Shown here in pieces: positions 41,206 to 50,356 of a stretch of DNA of 64,000 bases. Each line of letters begins with the position of its first letter. Position 1 is the stretch's first letter. The notes below the pieces were generated by a model. It ran no database searches. It was not told where the DNA came from and saw only the letters and a program-made list of their open reading frames with translations. The position numbers and the translations under genes are program-made. This DNA comes from Paracidovorax cattleyae (GTDB lineage Bacteria; Pseudomonadota; Gammaproteobacteria; Burkholderiales; Burkholderiaceae_C): positions 19,508 to 83,507 of the forward strand of contig NZ_FNJL01000020.1 of assembly GCF_900104515.1 (NCBI RefSeq), written 5' to 3'.

Positions 41206-42047
41206 AGCTGCGCGCGCAGTTCCTGCAGCACCTGCGCGGCCGGGGGGCGCACGCCGCGCCACACCGCGAATGCCTCGGCAGCCTGCTCCACCAGCATGCC
41301 CAGCCCGTCTCGCGGCACCGCGCCATGGGCGAGCGACCAGTCCATGAAACCCTGCGCGGCGGGGCCGTACATCATGTCGTAGGCCAGCGTGCCTTCGCGC
41401 AGCACCGTGTCCGGCACGGGCACCTCGCCGCCGGCCAGGCTGCTGGCCGTCGCGTTGATGACCACGTCGTAGCCGGCACCGGGCTGGCCGATCGGCAGCG
41501 CCTGGAGCGCCACCTGCCGGCCGGCCGCGAGATCCGCGTGCGCCTGCACCAGGGCCTGCGCTCGCGCCTCGGTGCGGTTCACCACGGCGATCCGCCGGGG
41601 GGCCTGCTCCAGCAGCGGGGCGAGCACGCCCGCGGCCGCGCCACCGGCGCCCACGAGCAGCACGTTGCGGCCCGCGAGCGCCACGCCCGCATTGCCCACG
41701 ATGTCCGCCACCAGGCCCAGGCCATCGGTGTTCTCGGCATGCACCGTGCCGTCGGCCCGGAAGCTCAGGGTGTTGGCCGCCCCCGCGCGCCGCACGCGGT
41801 CGCTGGCGTGGGTCGCGATCCGGGCCGCGTCGTGCTTGAACGGCACCGTCACGTTGCAGCCCGCCCCGCCGGCCGCCGCGAAATCGGCGAGCGCCTGGGC
41901 GAAGCCATCGAGCGGCACCAGCCGCCGCGCGTAGGCGATCCGCTGGCCGGTGAGTTCGGCGAAGCGCGCATGGATCCACGGCGAGCGGCTGTGCTCCACG
42001 GGGTGGCCCATCACGCAGTACACGTCCGGGTCGGGTCTCGTCGTCAT
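41202..42047 (-). CDS. aroE: Shikimate dehydrogenase AroE
   Basis: 281 residues. It reduces 3-dehydroshikimate with NADPH. The substrate site (SRSPWIHARF, NVTVPFKHDA) and the Rossmann loop VLLVGAGGAAAGV with the adjacent VVNRTEAR are clear. Another shikimate-pathway gene, the DAHP synthase, lies about 12 kb away at 53571. Confidence 0.96.
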   Translation of the reverse strand: MTTRPDPDVYCVMGHPVEHSRSPWIHARFAELTGQRIAYARRLVPLDGFAQALADFAAAGGAGCNVTVPFKHDAARIATHASDRVRRAGAANTLSFRADGTVHAENTDGLGLVADIVGNAGVALAGRNVLLVGAGGAAAGVLAPLLEQAPRRIAVVNRTEARAQALVQAHADLAAGRQVALQALPIGQPGAGYDVVINATASSLAGGEVPVPDTVLREGTLAYDMMYGPAAQGFMDWSLAHGAVPRDGLGMLVEQAAEAFAVWRGVRPPAAQVLQELRAQL

Positions 42048-42093
42048 TGGGGCAGGAAGGGCAGGTCGTCGGGAAGGGGCTGGCCGGTGTGCG

Positions 42094-42954
42094 TCAGCGC
42101 ACGCTGGTTTCCAGGGTCTGCTCGCGCGTGAACTTGAAGCGCGACACCACGGCGATCTGGTCGGCCTTGGCGCGCATCGCGGGGCTGAAGTTGCCGAAGG
42201 GGCCGGATGCGCGCACGATGGCCTGAGCGCGCTGGTCCAGCAGGCGGTTGCCGGAGCCCTGGACGATCTCGGTGTCGAGCACCTGGCCGTCGTGGTTCAC
42301 GGTCACGATCATGGTCAGTTCGCCGTAGAGCTTCCTGCCGGCCTGCTCGGGGAAGCTTTCCGTGCCCTTGTCCTCGATCTTGCGGCGCAGCCCGTCGTAA
42401 TAGACCGCATAGACCTCCTCGCGCGTGGCGGGGCTGATGTAGCGCTTCTTCGGGCGGGAGTTCTCCTCGTTGATGCGCTTTTCGATCTCGGCGAGCAGCT
42501 TCAGCAACTGGCGGCGCCGCTCTTCCTGCTGCACGCGGTCGGTGTTCGGGCTCTGGTCCCGCGGGTCGGGCGGGGGCATGGTCGCCAGCTGCTTGCGCAA
42601 CTGCGCCAGCATCTGGGCCTGTTGCTCCTGCATGGCGTCGAGCTTGCGTTGCGCCTCCTCGAAGTCCTCGCCCACCTGGGTGATGGCGGAGTAGGGCAGG
42701 GGGCTGGTCGCGCGGCCCTTGTCCGCGTCGCCGCCGCCCGCCAGCGAGGACTGCGCGATGGCCTGGGCCTTCTCGGGCCGCTCGTTGGACCTGGCGTTCA
42801 CCAGGACCACCTCCAGCGGCGTGTCCTGGAAGACGCGGTTGAAGCCTTCCGGGTCGATGAAGCGCGCCGACAGCAGCACGGCGTGCACCGCCACCGAGAA
42901 GGCGAGCGCGATCTGCAGCGTGCTGAAGCGTTGGAGGAGGGCGGGGACTTTCAC
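42094..42954 (-). CDS. TonB-like energy transducer
   Basis: 286 residues from a GTG start (MKVPALLQRF). An N-terminal membrane helix (about 13-30), a charged coiled-coil middle (about 90-175) and a C-terminal TonB domain with YGELTMIVTVNHDGQVLDTEIVQGSG are visible. It lacks the long Pro-rich spacer of classical TonB, and no exbBD genes are adjacent. It may have another scaffold role. Confidence 0.82.
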   Translation of the reverse strand: MKVPALLQRFSTLQIALAFSVAVHAVLLSARFIDPEGFNRVFQDTPLEVVLVNARSNERPEKAQAIAQSSLAGGGDADKGRATSPLPYSAITQVGEDFEEAQRKLDAMQEQQAQMLAQLRKQLATMPPPDPRDQSPNTDRVQQEERRRQLLKLLAEIEKRINEENSRPKKRYISPATREEVYAVYYDGLRRKIEDKGTESFPEQAGRKLYGELTMIVTVNHDGQVLDTEIVQGSGNRLLDQRAQAIVRASGPFGNFSPAMRAKADQIAVVSRFKFTREQTLETSVR

Positions 42955-42968
42955 GGCGGCCGATTATG
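42955..42968 (-). promoter_or_regulatory. -10 element directly before the tonB-like start codon
   Basis: On the minus strand CATAAT (42968-42963) is followed by eight bases and then the GTG. There is no Shine-Dalgarno sequence, so the transcript would start about at the initiation codon. Confidence 0.45.
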
Positions 42969-42996
42969 CGGGCTGGGGCGGCGTGGCCGGCGGCTT

Positions 42997-45078
42997 TCAG
43001 GACGCCGCTGCCGGTGTGTCGGCTCGCTCGGCCTCGTTGACATCCACCGCGATGGCGATCGGGCCGGCCACGGCCTCCTCGTCCTCGCTCTCGGGCTCGC
43101 CGGTGATGGCATCGTCCCCGGGGTCTGCCGGATCGTCCAGGCGCTCGACCACGGTGCCGCTGACGTCCAGCGTGATGTCGTCGATCTCGCCCAGCTTCAC
43201 GCGCACCCGCGCGCCGCGCGGCAGCGCCTGGGCGCCCAGCACGGGCAGCACCAGCGGCAGTTCGTCTGCGCGCACCAGGTAGCTGCCACCGCCGCCGTCC
43301 TTGATCACGCCGGCATCGAGTTCGGTGATGCCGTTCTGCCGCAGGTACTGCAGCGTCCAGAAGCGCTCCATGCCGGCCTGGTAGCCGTTGTAGGCACCGT
43401 AGGCCGCGTCGAAGCTGCTGATGATGGAGAACAGGTCCGCATCCTTGGGCTTGAACGGCGCCGCCAGCGCGGCGGTCTTGCCGTGGCGCACGCAGGCGAT
43501 GATCTGCCACTGGTTCACCAGATCGACGTAGCGGCGCAGCGGCGACGTCGCCCAGGCGTAGCTCTTCACGCCGATGCCCGCGTGGGGCAGGGCCTTGGTG
43601 CCCATGCGCACCTTCATGCCCGGCGCGAGGCTCGCCTGGCTGCGGTAGATGCCGGGCACGCCGTGCTCGGCCAGCAGGCCGCCCCAGGTGCTGTTGGCCA
43701 CGATGGCGGCCTCCGCCACGATCAGGTCCAGCGGCGCGCCCCGGCGGCGCGTGGTGATCGACACGGTCTCGGCGCCGGTCGGCTCGCTGCCCTCGGGCAC
43801 CCCCGCCAGGCGGAAGTTGTAGTCGGGCCGGTTGAAGGTCTCGGGCTTGCCGCGCACCACCTCGCGCTGCGCCTTGAGCTTGCGCGCCAGGCGGTGGAGG
43901 AACGACAGCTCGGCCCGGCGCTCCTGCAGCGCGGCGGGCGTGCCCTCCACTTCCACGGACGGGTCCTGCAGCCATTCCTCGGTGACGATGTGGTCGAGCC
44001 GGTCGTGGCGCAGGTTCACGGCCACCGGCACCCGCTCGAGCTTCGTCTCCGTGCCCGTGATCTCCAGCGTGGTCTCGTCGATGGACACGTAGAGCGAGAC
44101 GGCCGGGTTCGCGCGGCCTTCATCCAGCGTATAGATCTGCACCACCTCGTCCGGCAGCATGGTGATCTTGTAGCCCGGCATGTAGACGGTGGACAGCCGC
44201 TGCCGGCCGAGCTGGTCGAGCGGGGAGCCCGGCACGATCGCCAGCCCGGGCGCGGCGATGTGGATGCCCAGCACCACGGTGCCGGTGTCCAGGCCCTGCA
44301 CCGAGAGCGCGTCGTCGATCTCGGTGGTCTGCGAGTCGTCGATCGAATAGGCCTGCACGGGCGCCAGCGGCAGGTCGGCCGGCGGCTGGGGTGCCGTGAG
44401 CGACGGAAAGCCCGTGCCCTTGGGGAAGTTGTCGAACAGGAAACGCTTCCAGTGGAACTGGTAGGGCGAATCGATGGCGCCGGCCTGTTGCAGCAGGTCG
44501 AGCGGCGCCTTGTGCGTGGCGCGGCTGGCTTCCACCACCGCCTTGTACTCGGGCGCGTTCTTGTCGGGCCGGAACAGGATCCTGTAGAGCTGCTCGCGGA
44601 TCGGCTGCGGGCATTCGCCGCGGCCCAGCTGCTCCGCCCAGGCGGCGATCTGCTCCTGCAGCAACCGCTTTTTCTCGATGCCGGCCAGCGCCTGCTGCAG
44701 GATCTCGGCCGGTGCCTTCTTGAACCGGCCCTTGCCGGCGCGGCGGAAGTAGTGCGGCGCCTCGTAGAGCGCGAACAGCGCGCCCGCCTGCTGGGCCAGC
44801 GTGGCGTTCTCGGAGAAATAATCGCGGGCGAGGTCGGCGAAGCCGAATTCCTCTTCCGGCGCGAACTCCCAGGCCAGGGGCAGCTCGATGGTCGCGGCCA
44901 GGGCCTGGCCCTCGCGCAGCAGGTCGGCCGGGGCCGGCTTCTCGAATTTCAGCAGGATGTGGGCGGCCTTCACCTTGACCCGCTTGCCCGATTCGAGCTC
45001 GATCTGGGCCGAACTTTCCGCTTCGGACAGGATGCGGCCGGCCAGGAACTTGCCGGCTTCTTCAAACAATGCGTGCAT
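42997..45078 (-). CDS. RNB-domain exoribonuclease (RNase II family)
   Basis: 693 residues from the ATG at 45078. The RNB catalytic core has the acidic motif DDSQTTEIDDALSV (about residue 245). The C-terminal third includes WATSPLRRYVDLVNQWQ, a hallmark of RNase II/R, and a reduced S1-like end. The enzyme degrades RNA 3' to 5'. A -10-like GACAAT lies 6 bp before the start on the minus strand. The short acidic C-terminus (EDEEAVAGP) is low complexity. Confidence 0.92.
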   Translation of the reverse strand: MHALFEEAGKFLAGRILSEAESSAQIELESGKRVKVKAAHILLKFEKPAPADLLREGQALAATIELPLAWEFAPEEEFGFADLARDYFSENATLAQQAGALFALYEAPHYFRRAGKGRFKKAPAEILQQALAGIEKKRLLQEQIAAWAEQLGRGECPQPIREQLYRILFRPDKNAPEYKAVVEASRATHKAPLDLLQQAGAIDSPYQFHWKRFLFDNFPKGTGFPSLTAPQPPADLPLAPVQAYSIDDSQTTEIDDALSVQGLDTGTVVLGIHIAAPGLAIVPGSPLDQLGRQRLSTVYMPGYKITMLPDEVVQIYTLDEGRANPAVSLYVSIDETTLEITGTETKLERVPVAVNLRHDRLDHIVTEEWLQDPSVEVEGTPAALQERRAELSFLHRLARKLKAQREVVRGKPETFNRPDYNFRLAGVPEGSEPTGAETVSITTRRRGAPLDLIVAEAAIVANSTWGGLLAEHGVPGIYRSQASLAPGMKVRMGTKALPHAGIGVKSYAWATSPLRRYVDLVNQWQIIACVRHGKTAALAAPFKPKDADLFSIISSFDAAYGAYNGYQAGMERFWTLQYLRQNGITELDAGVIKDGGGGSYLVRADELPLVLPVLGAQALPRGARVRVKLGEIDDITLDVSGTVVERLDDPADPGDDAITGEPESEDEEAVAGPIAIAVDVNEAERADTPAAAS

Positions 45079-45252
45079 GGAGGGATTGTCCCATGGGCCG
45101 CGCACCCGGCCGGCCCGGCGCGGCAGGAGCCTCCGCGCGCCCTATGATCTGGCGCTCACCGGCGCATGGCGCCCCGGGCGTCCTCCGCTGCCGGCGCCCG
45201 CCTGGCCCCTTTTCGCCACCGACCCCGCCCGCTTCCGCGTCCCGCCCATCCG

Positions 45253-46929
45253 ATGACCGCGCCCGCGCAACCCCCCTGGCTTTCGCCCCTGCCCGCCTGC
45301 ACCGCCGGCGTGGCCATCGCGCTGCCCTTCCTGTACGGGCACACGACCCCGCCGCTGTCCAATTTCTGGCCCCTGGCCGTTTCCGGCCTGTGCGCTTTCG
45401 CGGTGGCGGCCGCCCTGGTCGCCGCCTGGGCGCGCCAGCCGGCCGGCGCAGCGGGCGACCGCCTGCACCAGGGGGCGGCAAAGGCGGTGGCGGCCGGCAT
45501 GCTGCTGGCGGGCCTGGTGGGCGCCGCCATCGGCCTGGCCCAGTTCTTCTGGGGCGATCCCGGCTGGGCGCCCTGGATCTATCCCTCCACGCACGGCGTC
45601 GCCATGGGCAACCTGCGCCAGCGCAACCAGCAGGCCACGCTGCTGTGCATGGGCGCCTGGGCGCTCGCCTGGTGGGTGGCGCGCACGCAGGGCGGCGAAA
45701 GCCGGCGCCTGCGGCCCGCCTCCGTGGCGCTGGCGCTGCTCGCCTTCTGGGCGCTCGCGCTGCTCGCGGCCGGCGCCGCGGCCACGGCATCGCGCACCGG
45801 GGCGCTGGAATGGGGCTGCATGCTGGTCCTGCTGCTGCTCTGGCGCCGCTCCCTGGGCGCACCGGCCCTGGCCCTGGGCATGGCGGGCATCGCGCTCTAC
45901 GCCCTGTTCTCCGGGCTGCTGCCCATCCTGCTGGAGCGCTGGACGGGTTTCACCATGGACGGCCTGTTCGCACGCCTGTCGGCGCCCGAGCATGCCTGCG
46001 ACAACCGCCACGTGCTCTGGTCCAACGTGCTGCACCTGATCGCCCAGCGGCCCTGGACGGGCTGGGGATGGGGCGAACTTTCCTACGCCCACTACATCAC
46101 CCAGTACCCCGGCAAGCGCTTCTGCCTGCTGGTGGACAACGCCCACGACCTGCCACTGCACCTGGCCGTGGAACTGGGCCTGCCTTTCGCTCTTGCGGTC
46201 TGCTGCCTGGCGCTCTGGCTGGTATGGCGCGCGCGCCCCTGGCGGGAAACCGACCCCGCCCGGCAGCTCGCCTGGGGGCTGCTGGCCATCGTCGGCGTGC
46301 ACAGCCTGCTGGAATTCCCGCTCTGGTACGGGCCGTTCCAGCTGGTGGCCGTCTGCGCGCTCGCGCTACTGTGTCCCCGCTGCTGGCGGACGCCGGCGCG
46401 CGGTGCCCTGCGCGTCCCGCTGCTGTGCGCCGCCGGGCTGGCGGCGGGCCTCTGGCTGGCCGGCATCGCGCTGCTGGTGCGCGACTACCACCGCGTCTCG
46501 CAGCTCTACCTGACCGTGGACCAGCGCGATCCCGCCTTCCGGGACGACACCGCGCGGCGCGTCGCCGACTCCACCGTCTTCTTCCGCGACACCCTGGATT
46601 TCGCCCTGCTCACCACCCTGCAGCCCACGCGTTACAACGCTGCACGCGTGCACGCCCTCGCCAGCCGGCTGCTGCACTATTCGCCCGAGCCCCGCGTCAT
46701 CGAGGCGCTCATCGACAGCGCCACCCGGCTCGGCCTGGAGGGCGAGGCCGACTTCCATACCCGGCGCTACCGCGATGTGTATCCGCAGGAATACGCCAAC
46801 TGGCTGGCCAAACGGCCGGCGCCGGCTGCCGCCGTCGCCGCCGGCGACGAGCCCTTCCGGACCACGTCCGGGCCTTCTCGGACCGCGACCGAGCCGCCCC
46901 CTGCGCTAGGGCCTGTTCACAGGCCCTAG
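45253..46929 (+). CDS. O-antigen-ligase/PglL-type oligosaccharyltransferase (TfpO-like)
   Basis: 558 residues with twelve or so membrane helices and a periplasmic C-terminal region. Signatures: GNLRQRNQQATLLCMG, the large periplasmic loop with DNRHVLWSN and PWTGWGWGE, DNAHDLPLHLAVELG, and HSLLEFPLWYGPFQ. These are typical of Wzy_C proteins that attach glycans to pilin in beta- and gammaproteobacteria. No pilin gene is nearby. The start could be 29 codons earlier (45166), 12 bp after a -10-like TATGAT. The stop overlaps the yqiA-like stop inside a perfect hairpin. Confidence 0.85.
   Translation: MTAPAQPPWLSPLPACTAGVAIALPFLYGHTTPPLSNFWPLAVSGLCAFAVAAALVAAWARQPAGAAGDRLHQGAAKAVAAGMLLAGLVGAAIGLAQFFWGDPGWAPWIYPSTHGVAMGNLRQRNQQATLLCMGAWALAWWVARTQGGESRRLRPASVALALLAFWALALLAAGAAATASRTGALEWGCMLVLLLLWRRSLGAPALALGMAGIALYALFSGLLPILLERWTGFTMDGLFARLSAPEHACDNRHVLWSNVLHLIAQRPWTGWGWGELSYAHYITQYPGKRFCLLVDNAHDLPLHLAVELGLPFALAVCCLALWLVWRARPWRETDPARQLAWGLLAIVGVHSLLEFPLWYGPFQLVAVCALALLCPRCWRTPARGALRVPLLCAAGLAAGLWLAGIALLVRDYHRVSQLYLTVDQRDPAFRDDTARRVADSTVFFRDTLDFALLTTLQPTRYNAARVHALASRLLHYSPEPRVIEALIDSATRLGLEGEADFHTRRYRDVYPQEYANWLAKRPAPAAAVAAGDEPFRTTSGPSRTATEPPPALGPVHRP
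46906..46929. terminator. Hairpin spanning two convergent stop codons
   Basis: A perfect 10-bp stem (46906-46915 with 46920-46929) with loop TTCA. The TAG stops of both convergent genes fall inside its right arm. No T tract follows on either strand, so it may act as a bidirectional stabiliser rather than a strong intrinsic terminator. Confidence 0.55.
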
Positions 46930-47522
46930 TCCACCAGGCCGCAGAACGCCACCACTTCGCCGAGGTGGTCCGGGAACGTGCTCAGCGCGTGGTCGCCCCC
47001 TTCGAGCAGCCGCACCTGCGCGCCGGCGTGGCGGGCCGCCATTTCCCGCCAGTCCAGGAGCTCGTCGCCCTTGGCGATGATGGCCAGCTTCGGGCCGGCC
47101 GGGGGAAGGCCCCGCACGTCCAGCGCCCGGAGTTCGGCGATGTATTCCGGGCGGAAATAGAAGTGCTCTGCGGGGTCGTGCCACGCCGTCTGCTCGCCGA
47201 TGTAGCGCTCCAGGTCCCGGGCCGGGTCCACCGCCGGGTTCAGCACCACGCTCGTGCAGCCCGGTTTCTGCTGGGCCACCCAGCTCGCGTAGAACCCGCC
47301 CAGCGAGGAGCCCACAACGGCCATGCGCTGTGCCGGCCAGTCCGCGATGCCCTGAGCGACCAGCGCCATCGCCTCCCGGGGCGACGGGGGCAGTTGCGGG
47401 CACCAGAAGCGCGCGTCCGGCCGGTGCGCTGCCATCCATTGCGCCATCTGCTGCGCCTTGGCCGAACGGGGTGACGAGCGGAAGCCGTGCAGGTAGAGCA
47501 GGTGGGTGGTGGCGTGCGGCAT
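46926..47522 (-). CDS. YqiA/YcfP-family alpha/beta-fold esterase
   Basis: 198 residues from the ATG at 47522 (MPHATTHLLYLHGFRSSP). The nucleophile elbow GSSLG has S73; the oxyanion LHGF is at 11-14, and a late GDHAL supplies the histidine. This matches the YqiA-type short hydrolases with esterase activity. The substrate is unknown. Confidence 0.85.
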   Translation of the reverse strand: MPHATTHLLYLHGFRSSPRSAKAQQMAQWMAAHRPDARFWCPQLPPSPREAMALVAQGIADWPAQRMAVVGSSLGGFYASWVAQQKPGCTSVVLNPAVDPARDLERYIGEQTAWHDPAEHFYFRPEYIAELRALDVRGLPPAGPKLAIIAKGDELLDWREMAARHAGAQVRLLEGGDHALSTFPDHLGEVVAFCGLVD

Positions 47523-47613
47523 GGGAAGGCGGATGGGAAAGTGCGCGGGGACGGGAGGGCCCTGGGGCGTACCGGGCATTGTGCCGCCGGCCGGCCCCGG
47601 CGGGGCTGCCACC

Positions 47614-47627
47614 GATAATGGCGCCCC
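47614..47627 (+). promoter_or_regulatory. -10 element directly before rodA
   Basis: GATAAT (47614-47619) is separated from the rodA ATG by eight bases with no Shine-Dalgarno sequence. Another case of the start-codon-proximal -10 pattern. Confidence 0.45.
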
Positions 47628-48788
47628 ATGTCCGCCGTTTTCGACAAGCCTTCCCTGCCGCAGCGCATCCTGCCCCTGTTCCGGGGCTTCGACTGGCCGC
47701 TCATCGCGGTGCTGCTGCTGCTGTCGTCGATCGGGTTGTTGGCCATGTATTCCTCGGGCTACGACCACGGCACCCGCTTCTACGACCACGGCCGCAACAT
47801 GATCCTGGCGGCGGGCATTCTCTTCGCCGTCGCGCAGATTCCCCCGCAGCGGCTCATGACCCTCGCCGTCCCGCTCTACGCGGCGGGCGTCGCCCTGCTG
47901 GTGGCGGTGGCGATGTTCGGCATCATCAAGAAGGGCGCCCAGCGCTGGATCAACGTGGGCATCGTGATCCAGCCGAGCGAGATCCTCAAGATCGCCATGC
48001 CGCTGATGCTGGCCTGGTGGTTCCAGAAGCGCGAGGGGCAGCTGCGCCCGCTGGATTTCGCGGTGGCCGGCGTGCTGCTCGCCGTGCCCGTGGGCCTCAT
48101 CATGAAGCAGCCCGACCTGGGCACCTCGCTGCTGGTGCTGGCCGCCGGGCTGTCGGTCATCTTCTTCGCGGGACTGCCCTGGAAGCTGGTGCTGCCCCCG
48201 GTGATCCTGGGCGGCATCGGCATCGCCCTCATCGTGTGGTTCGAGCCGCAGCTCTGCGCGGACGGCATGCGTTGGCCGGTACTGCACGACTACCAGCAGC
48301 AGCGCATCTGCACCCTGCTCGATCCCACGCGCGATCCGCTGGGCAAGGGCTTCCACATCATCCAGGGCATGATCGCCATCGGCTCGGGCGGTGTCTGGGG
48401 CAAGGGCTTCATGGCCGGCACGCAGACCCACCTGGAATTCATTCCCGAACGCACCACCGACTTCATCTTCGCGGCCTATTCCGAGGAGTTCGGCCTGGTG
48501 GGCAACCTGTTCCTGATCGTCTGCCTGCTGCTGCTCGTCTGGCGCGGGCTGGCCATCGCGCTGGGCGCGACCACGCTCTTCGCGCGGCTGATGGCCGGCG
48601 CCGTGTCGATGATCTTCTTCACCTACGCCTTCGTGAACATGGGCATGGTGAGCGGCATCCTGCCCGTGGTGGGCGTGCCGCTGCCCTTCGTGAGCTACGG
48701 CGGCACCGCCATGGTCACGCTGGGGCTGGCACTGGGCGTGCTTATGTCCATCGCCCGCGCGCAGCGGCAGCCGCTGGCCCCGGCCTGA
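47628..48788 (+). CDS. rodA: Rod-shape peptidoglycan polymerase RodA (MrdB)
   Basis: 386 residues, SEDS family, ten membrane helices. Features are GAQRWINVGIVIQPSEILKI, MKQPDLGTSLLVL and LPFVSYGGTAM. It is distinguished from FtsW (18507) by a short N-terminus and the RodA-type IPERTTDFIFA segment. It polymerises glycan for elongation with PBP2; mrdA is not in this window, which is unusual because mreBCD-mrdA-rodA often cluster. Confidence 0.95.
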   Translation: MSAVFDKPSLPQRILPLFRGFDWPLIAVLLLLSSIGLLAMYSSGYDHGTRFYDHGRNMILAAGILFAVAQIPPQRLMTLAVPLYAAGVALLVAVAMFGIIKKGAQRWINVGIVIQPSEILKIAMPLMLAWWFQKREGQLRPLDFAVAGVLLAVPVGLIMKQPDLGTSLLVLAAGLSVIFFAGLPWKLVLPPVILGGIGIALIVWFEPQLCADGMRWPVLHDYQQQRICTLLDPTRDPLGKGFHIIQGMIAIGSGGVWGKGFMAGTQTHLEFIPERTTDFIFAAYSEEFGLVGNLFLIVCLLLLVWRGLAIALGATTLFARLMAGAVSMIFFTYAFVNMGMVSGILPVVGVPLPFVSYGGTAMVTLGLALGVLMSIARAQRQPLAPA

Positions 48789-48807
48789 GGCTGGCGGCCC
48801 GCCGCCC

Positions 48808-50181
48808 TCAGTCCGCGCGCAGGCAGGCCTCCACGGCGCGGCCCGCCTGCAGGATGCGGGCATCCGCGCCGTGCAGCCCTGTCACCGACAGTCCCACCGG
48901 CAGTTCGCCCGGGGCCTCGCAGGGCAGCGACAGCGCGCAGCCGTCCAGGAAGTTGACCACCGACGTATTGCGCAGCACCAGGGCGTTGGTGGCGAAGAAG
49001 CGGGCGTCGTCCTGCTCCAGCGGTTCGCGCAGCGGCGCGCGCACCGCCACCGTGGGCATCAGCCAGGCGTCCAGGTGGCCCAGGCGCTCTTGCGCAGCGG
49101 CCTGCAGCCGGGCGCGGGCGTCCTGCACATCGATGTAGTCCGCGGCCAGGATGGCTTCCCCCCGGCGGGTGCGCTGCGCCACGCGCGGGTCGTAGCGGGC
49201 CGACACGGAGGCGTCCACGAGGCGCGTGCGGTGCACCTGCCAGGCCTCCGCCGCGATGAGCCCGCCCGCCGCGTTGATGCGCGGCAGCGCGTGCAGCTCA
49301 GGAAAGGCCACCCGTTCGATGCGGGCCCCCGCCGCGGAAAGCCGGCGCAGAGCGCTCTCGAACGCGGCGGCCACCTCGGGCTCCAGGCCGTCCATCACGA
49401 GATCCTGCACCACCCCCATCCGCATCCCGGCCAGCGGCCAGGCGCCGGCAGGGGCAGCGTCGCCTCCCTCCCCGGACAGCACCGCGTCCAGGATCGCGCA
49501 GCAATCCACGCTGCGCGCCAGCGGACCGATGGAGTCGAGGCTGCGCGAGAGCGGGTAGGCCCCCGCGAGCGGCACCCGGTGCGCCGTCGGCTTGAAGCCC
49601 GTGAGCCCGCAGAACGCCGACGGAATGCGGATGGAGCCGCCCGTGTCCGTGCCCAGCGCGGCGGCGGCCAGGTCCAGTGCCACGGTGGCCGCCGCTCCGG
49701 AACTGGAACCGCCCGTGACCCGGCCGGCGTCCTGAGGATGCGCCGGCGTGCCATGGTGGGGGTTGAGTCCCAGGCCGGAAAAGGCGAACTCGCTCATGTT
49801 GGTGCGGCCCAGCAGGATGGCCCCTGCGGCGCGCAGCCGGGCCACGGCGATCGCGTCATGCGCGGCAGGGGCGGCGTCCGCCAGCACGGCAGAGCCGGCA
49901 CGCGTCACCTGCCCGCGCACGTCGAACAGGTCCTTGACCGATACCGGCAGGCCGGCGAGCGGGGACGGCATGTGGCCCGCGGCCCGGGCCAGGTCGCTCG
50001 CCCGGGCCGCCAGCCGTGCAGCCAGCGCGTCCACCTCGCCGACATAGGCGGCGCCTCCGCCGGCACGGTGCGCCGCGATGCGCTCCAGCGCCGCTTCCAC
50101 CAGGGCCTCGCTCGTCGTGGCGCCCTCGGCCAGGGAGCGGGCGAGTTCGCGGATCGTGGGAAGGGTGGGGCGGTCGGACAT
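48808..50181 (-). CDS. Amidase-signature family hydrolase
   Basis: 457 residues from the ATG at 50181, preceded by aggaga. The Ser-cisSer-Lys triad is recognisable: LPVSVKDLFD (Lys), TGGSSSGAAA (cis-Ser) and TDTGGSIRIPSAFCG (nucleophile). It resembles GatA but is shorter, and no gatB or gatC lies nearby. It is therefore more likely a standalone amidase of unknown substrate. Confidence 0.9.
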   Translation of the reverse strand: MSDRPTLPTIRELARSLAEGATTSEALVEAALERIAAHRAGGGAAYVGEVDALAARLAARASDLARAAGHMPSPLAGLPVSVKDLFDVRGQVTRAGSAVLADAAPAAHDAIAVARLRAAGAILLGRTNMSEFAFSGLGLNPHHGTPAHPQDAGRVTGGSSSGAAATVALDLAAAALGTDTGGSIRIPSAFCGLTGFKPTAHRVPLAGAYPLSRSLDSIGPLARSVDCCAILDAVLSGEGGDAAPAGAWPLAGMRMGVVQDLVMDGLEPEVAAAFESALRRLSAAGARIERVAFPELHALPRINAAGGLIAAEAWQVHRTRLVDASVSARYDPRVAQRTRRGEAILAADYIDVQDARARLQAAAQERLGHLDAWLMPTVAVRAPLREPLEQDDARFFATNALVLRNTSVVNFLDGCALSLPCEAPGELPVGLSVTGLHGADARILQAGRAVEACLRAD

Positions 50182-50344
50182 GGGCGGCGGTCTCCTGGGC
50201 TGGGCCGGTGGGATGAAGCGGGAATCGGGGACAAGACGGACCGTGCATTCTTGCAGGCCGGTGCCGCACCCTGGACAGGCTCCGAGAGGCCACGACGGCA
50301 TGCGGGGTGTGGAGCTGCCGCGGACGGGTGGCGGCGGGCCCTTC

Positions 50345-50356
50345 TAGAATCCCCGC
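50345..50356 (+). promoter_or_regulatory. -10 element directly before tldD
   Basis: TAGAAT (50345-50350) lies six bases before the tldD ATG, with no Shine-Dalgarno sequence. Confidence 0.45.
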
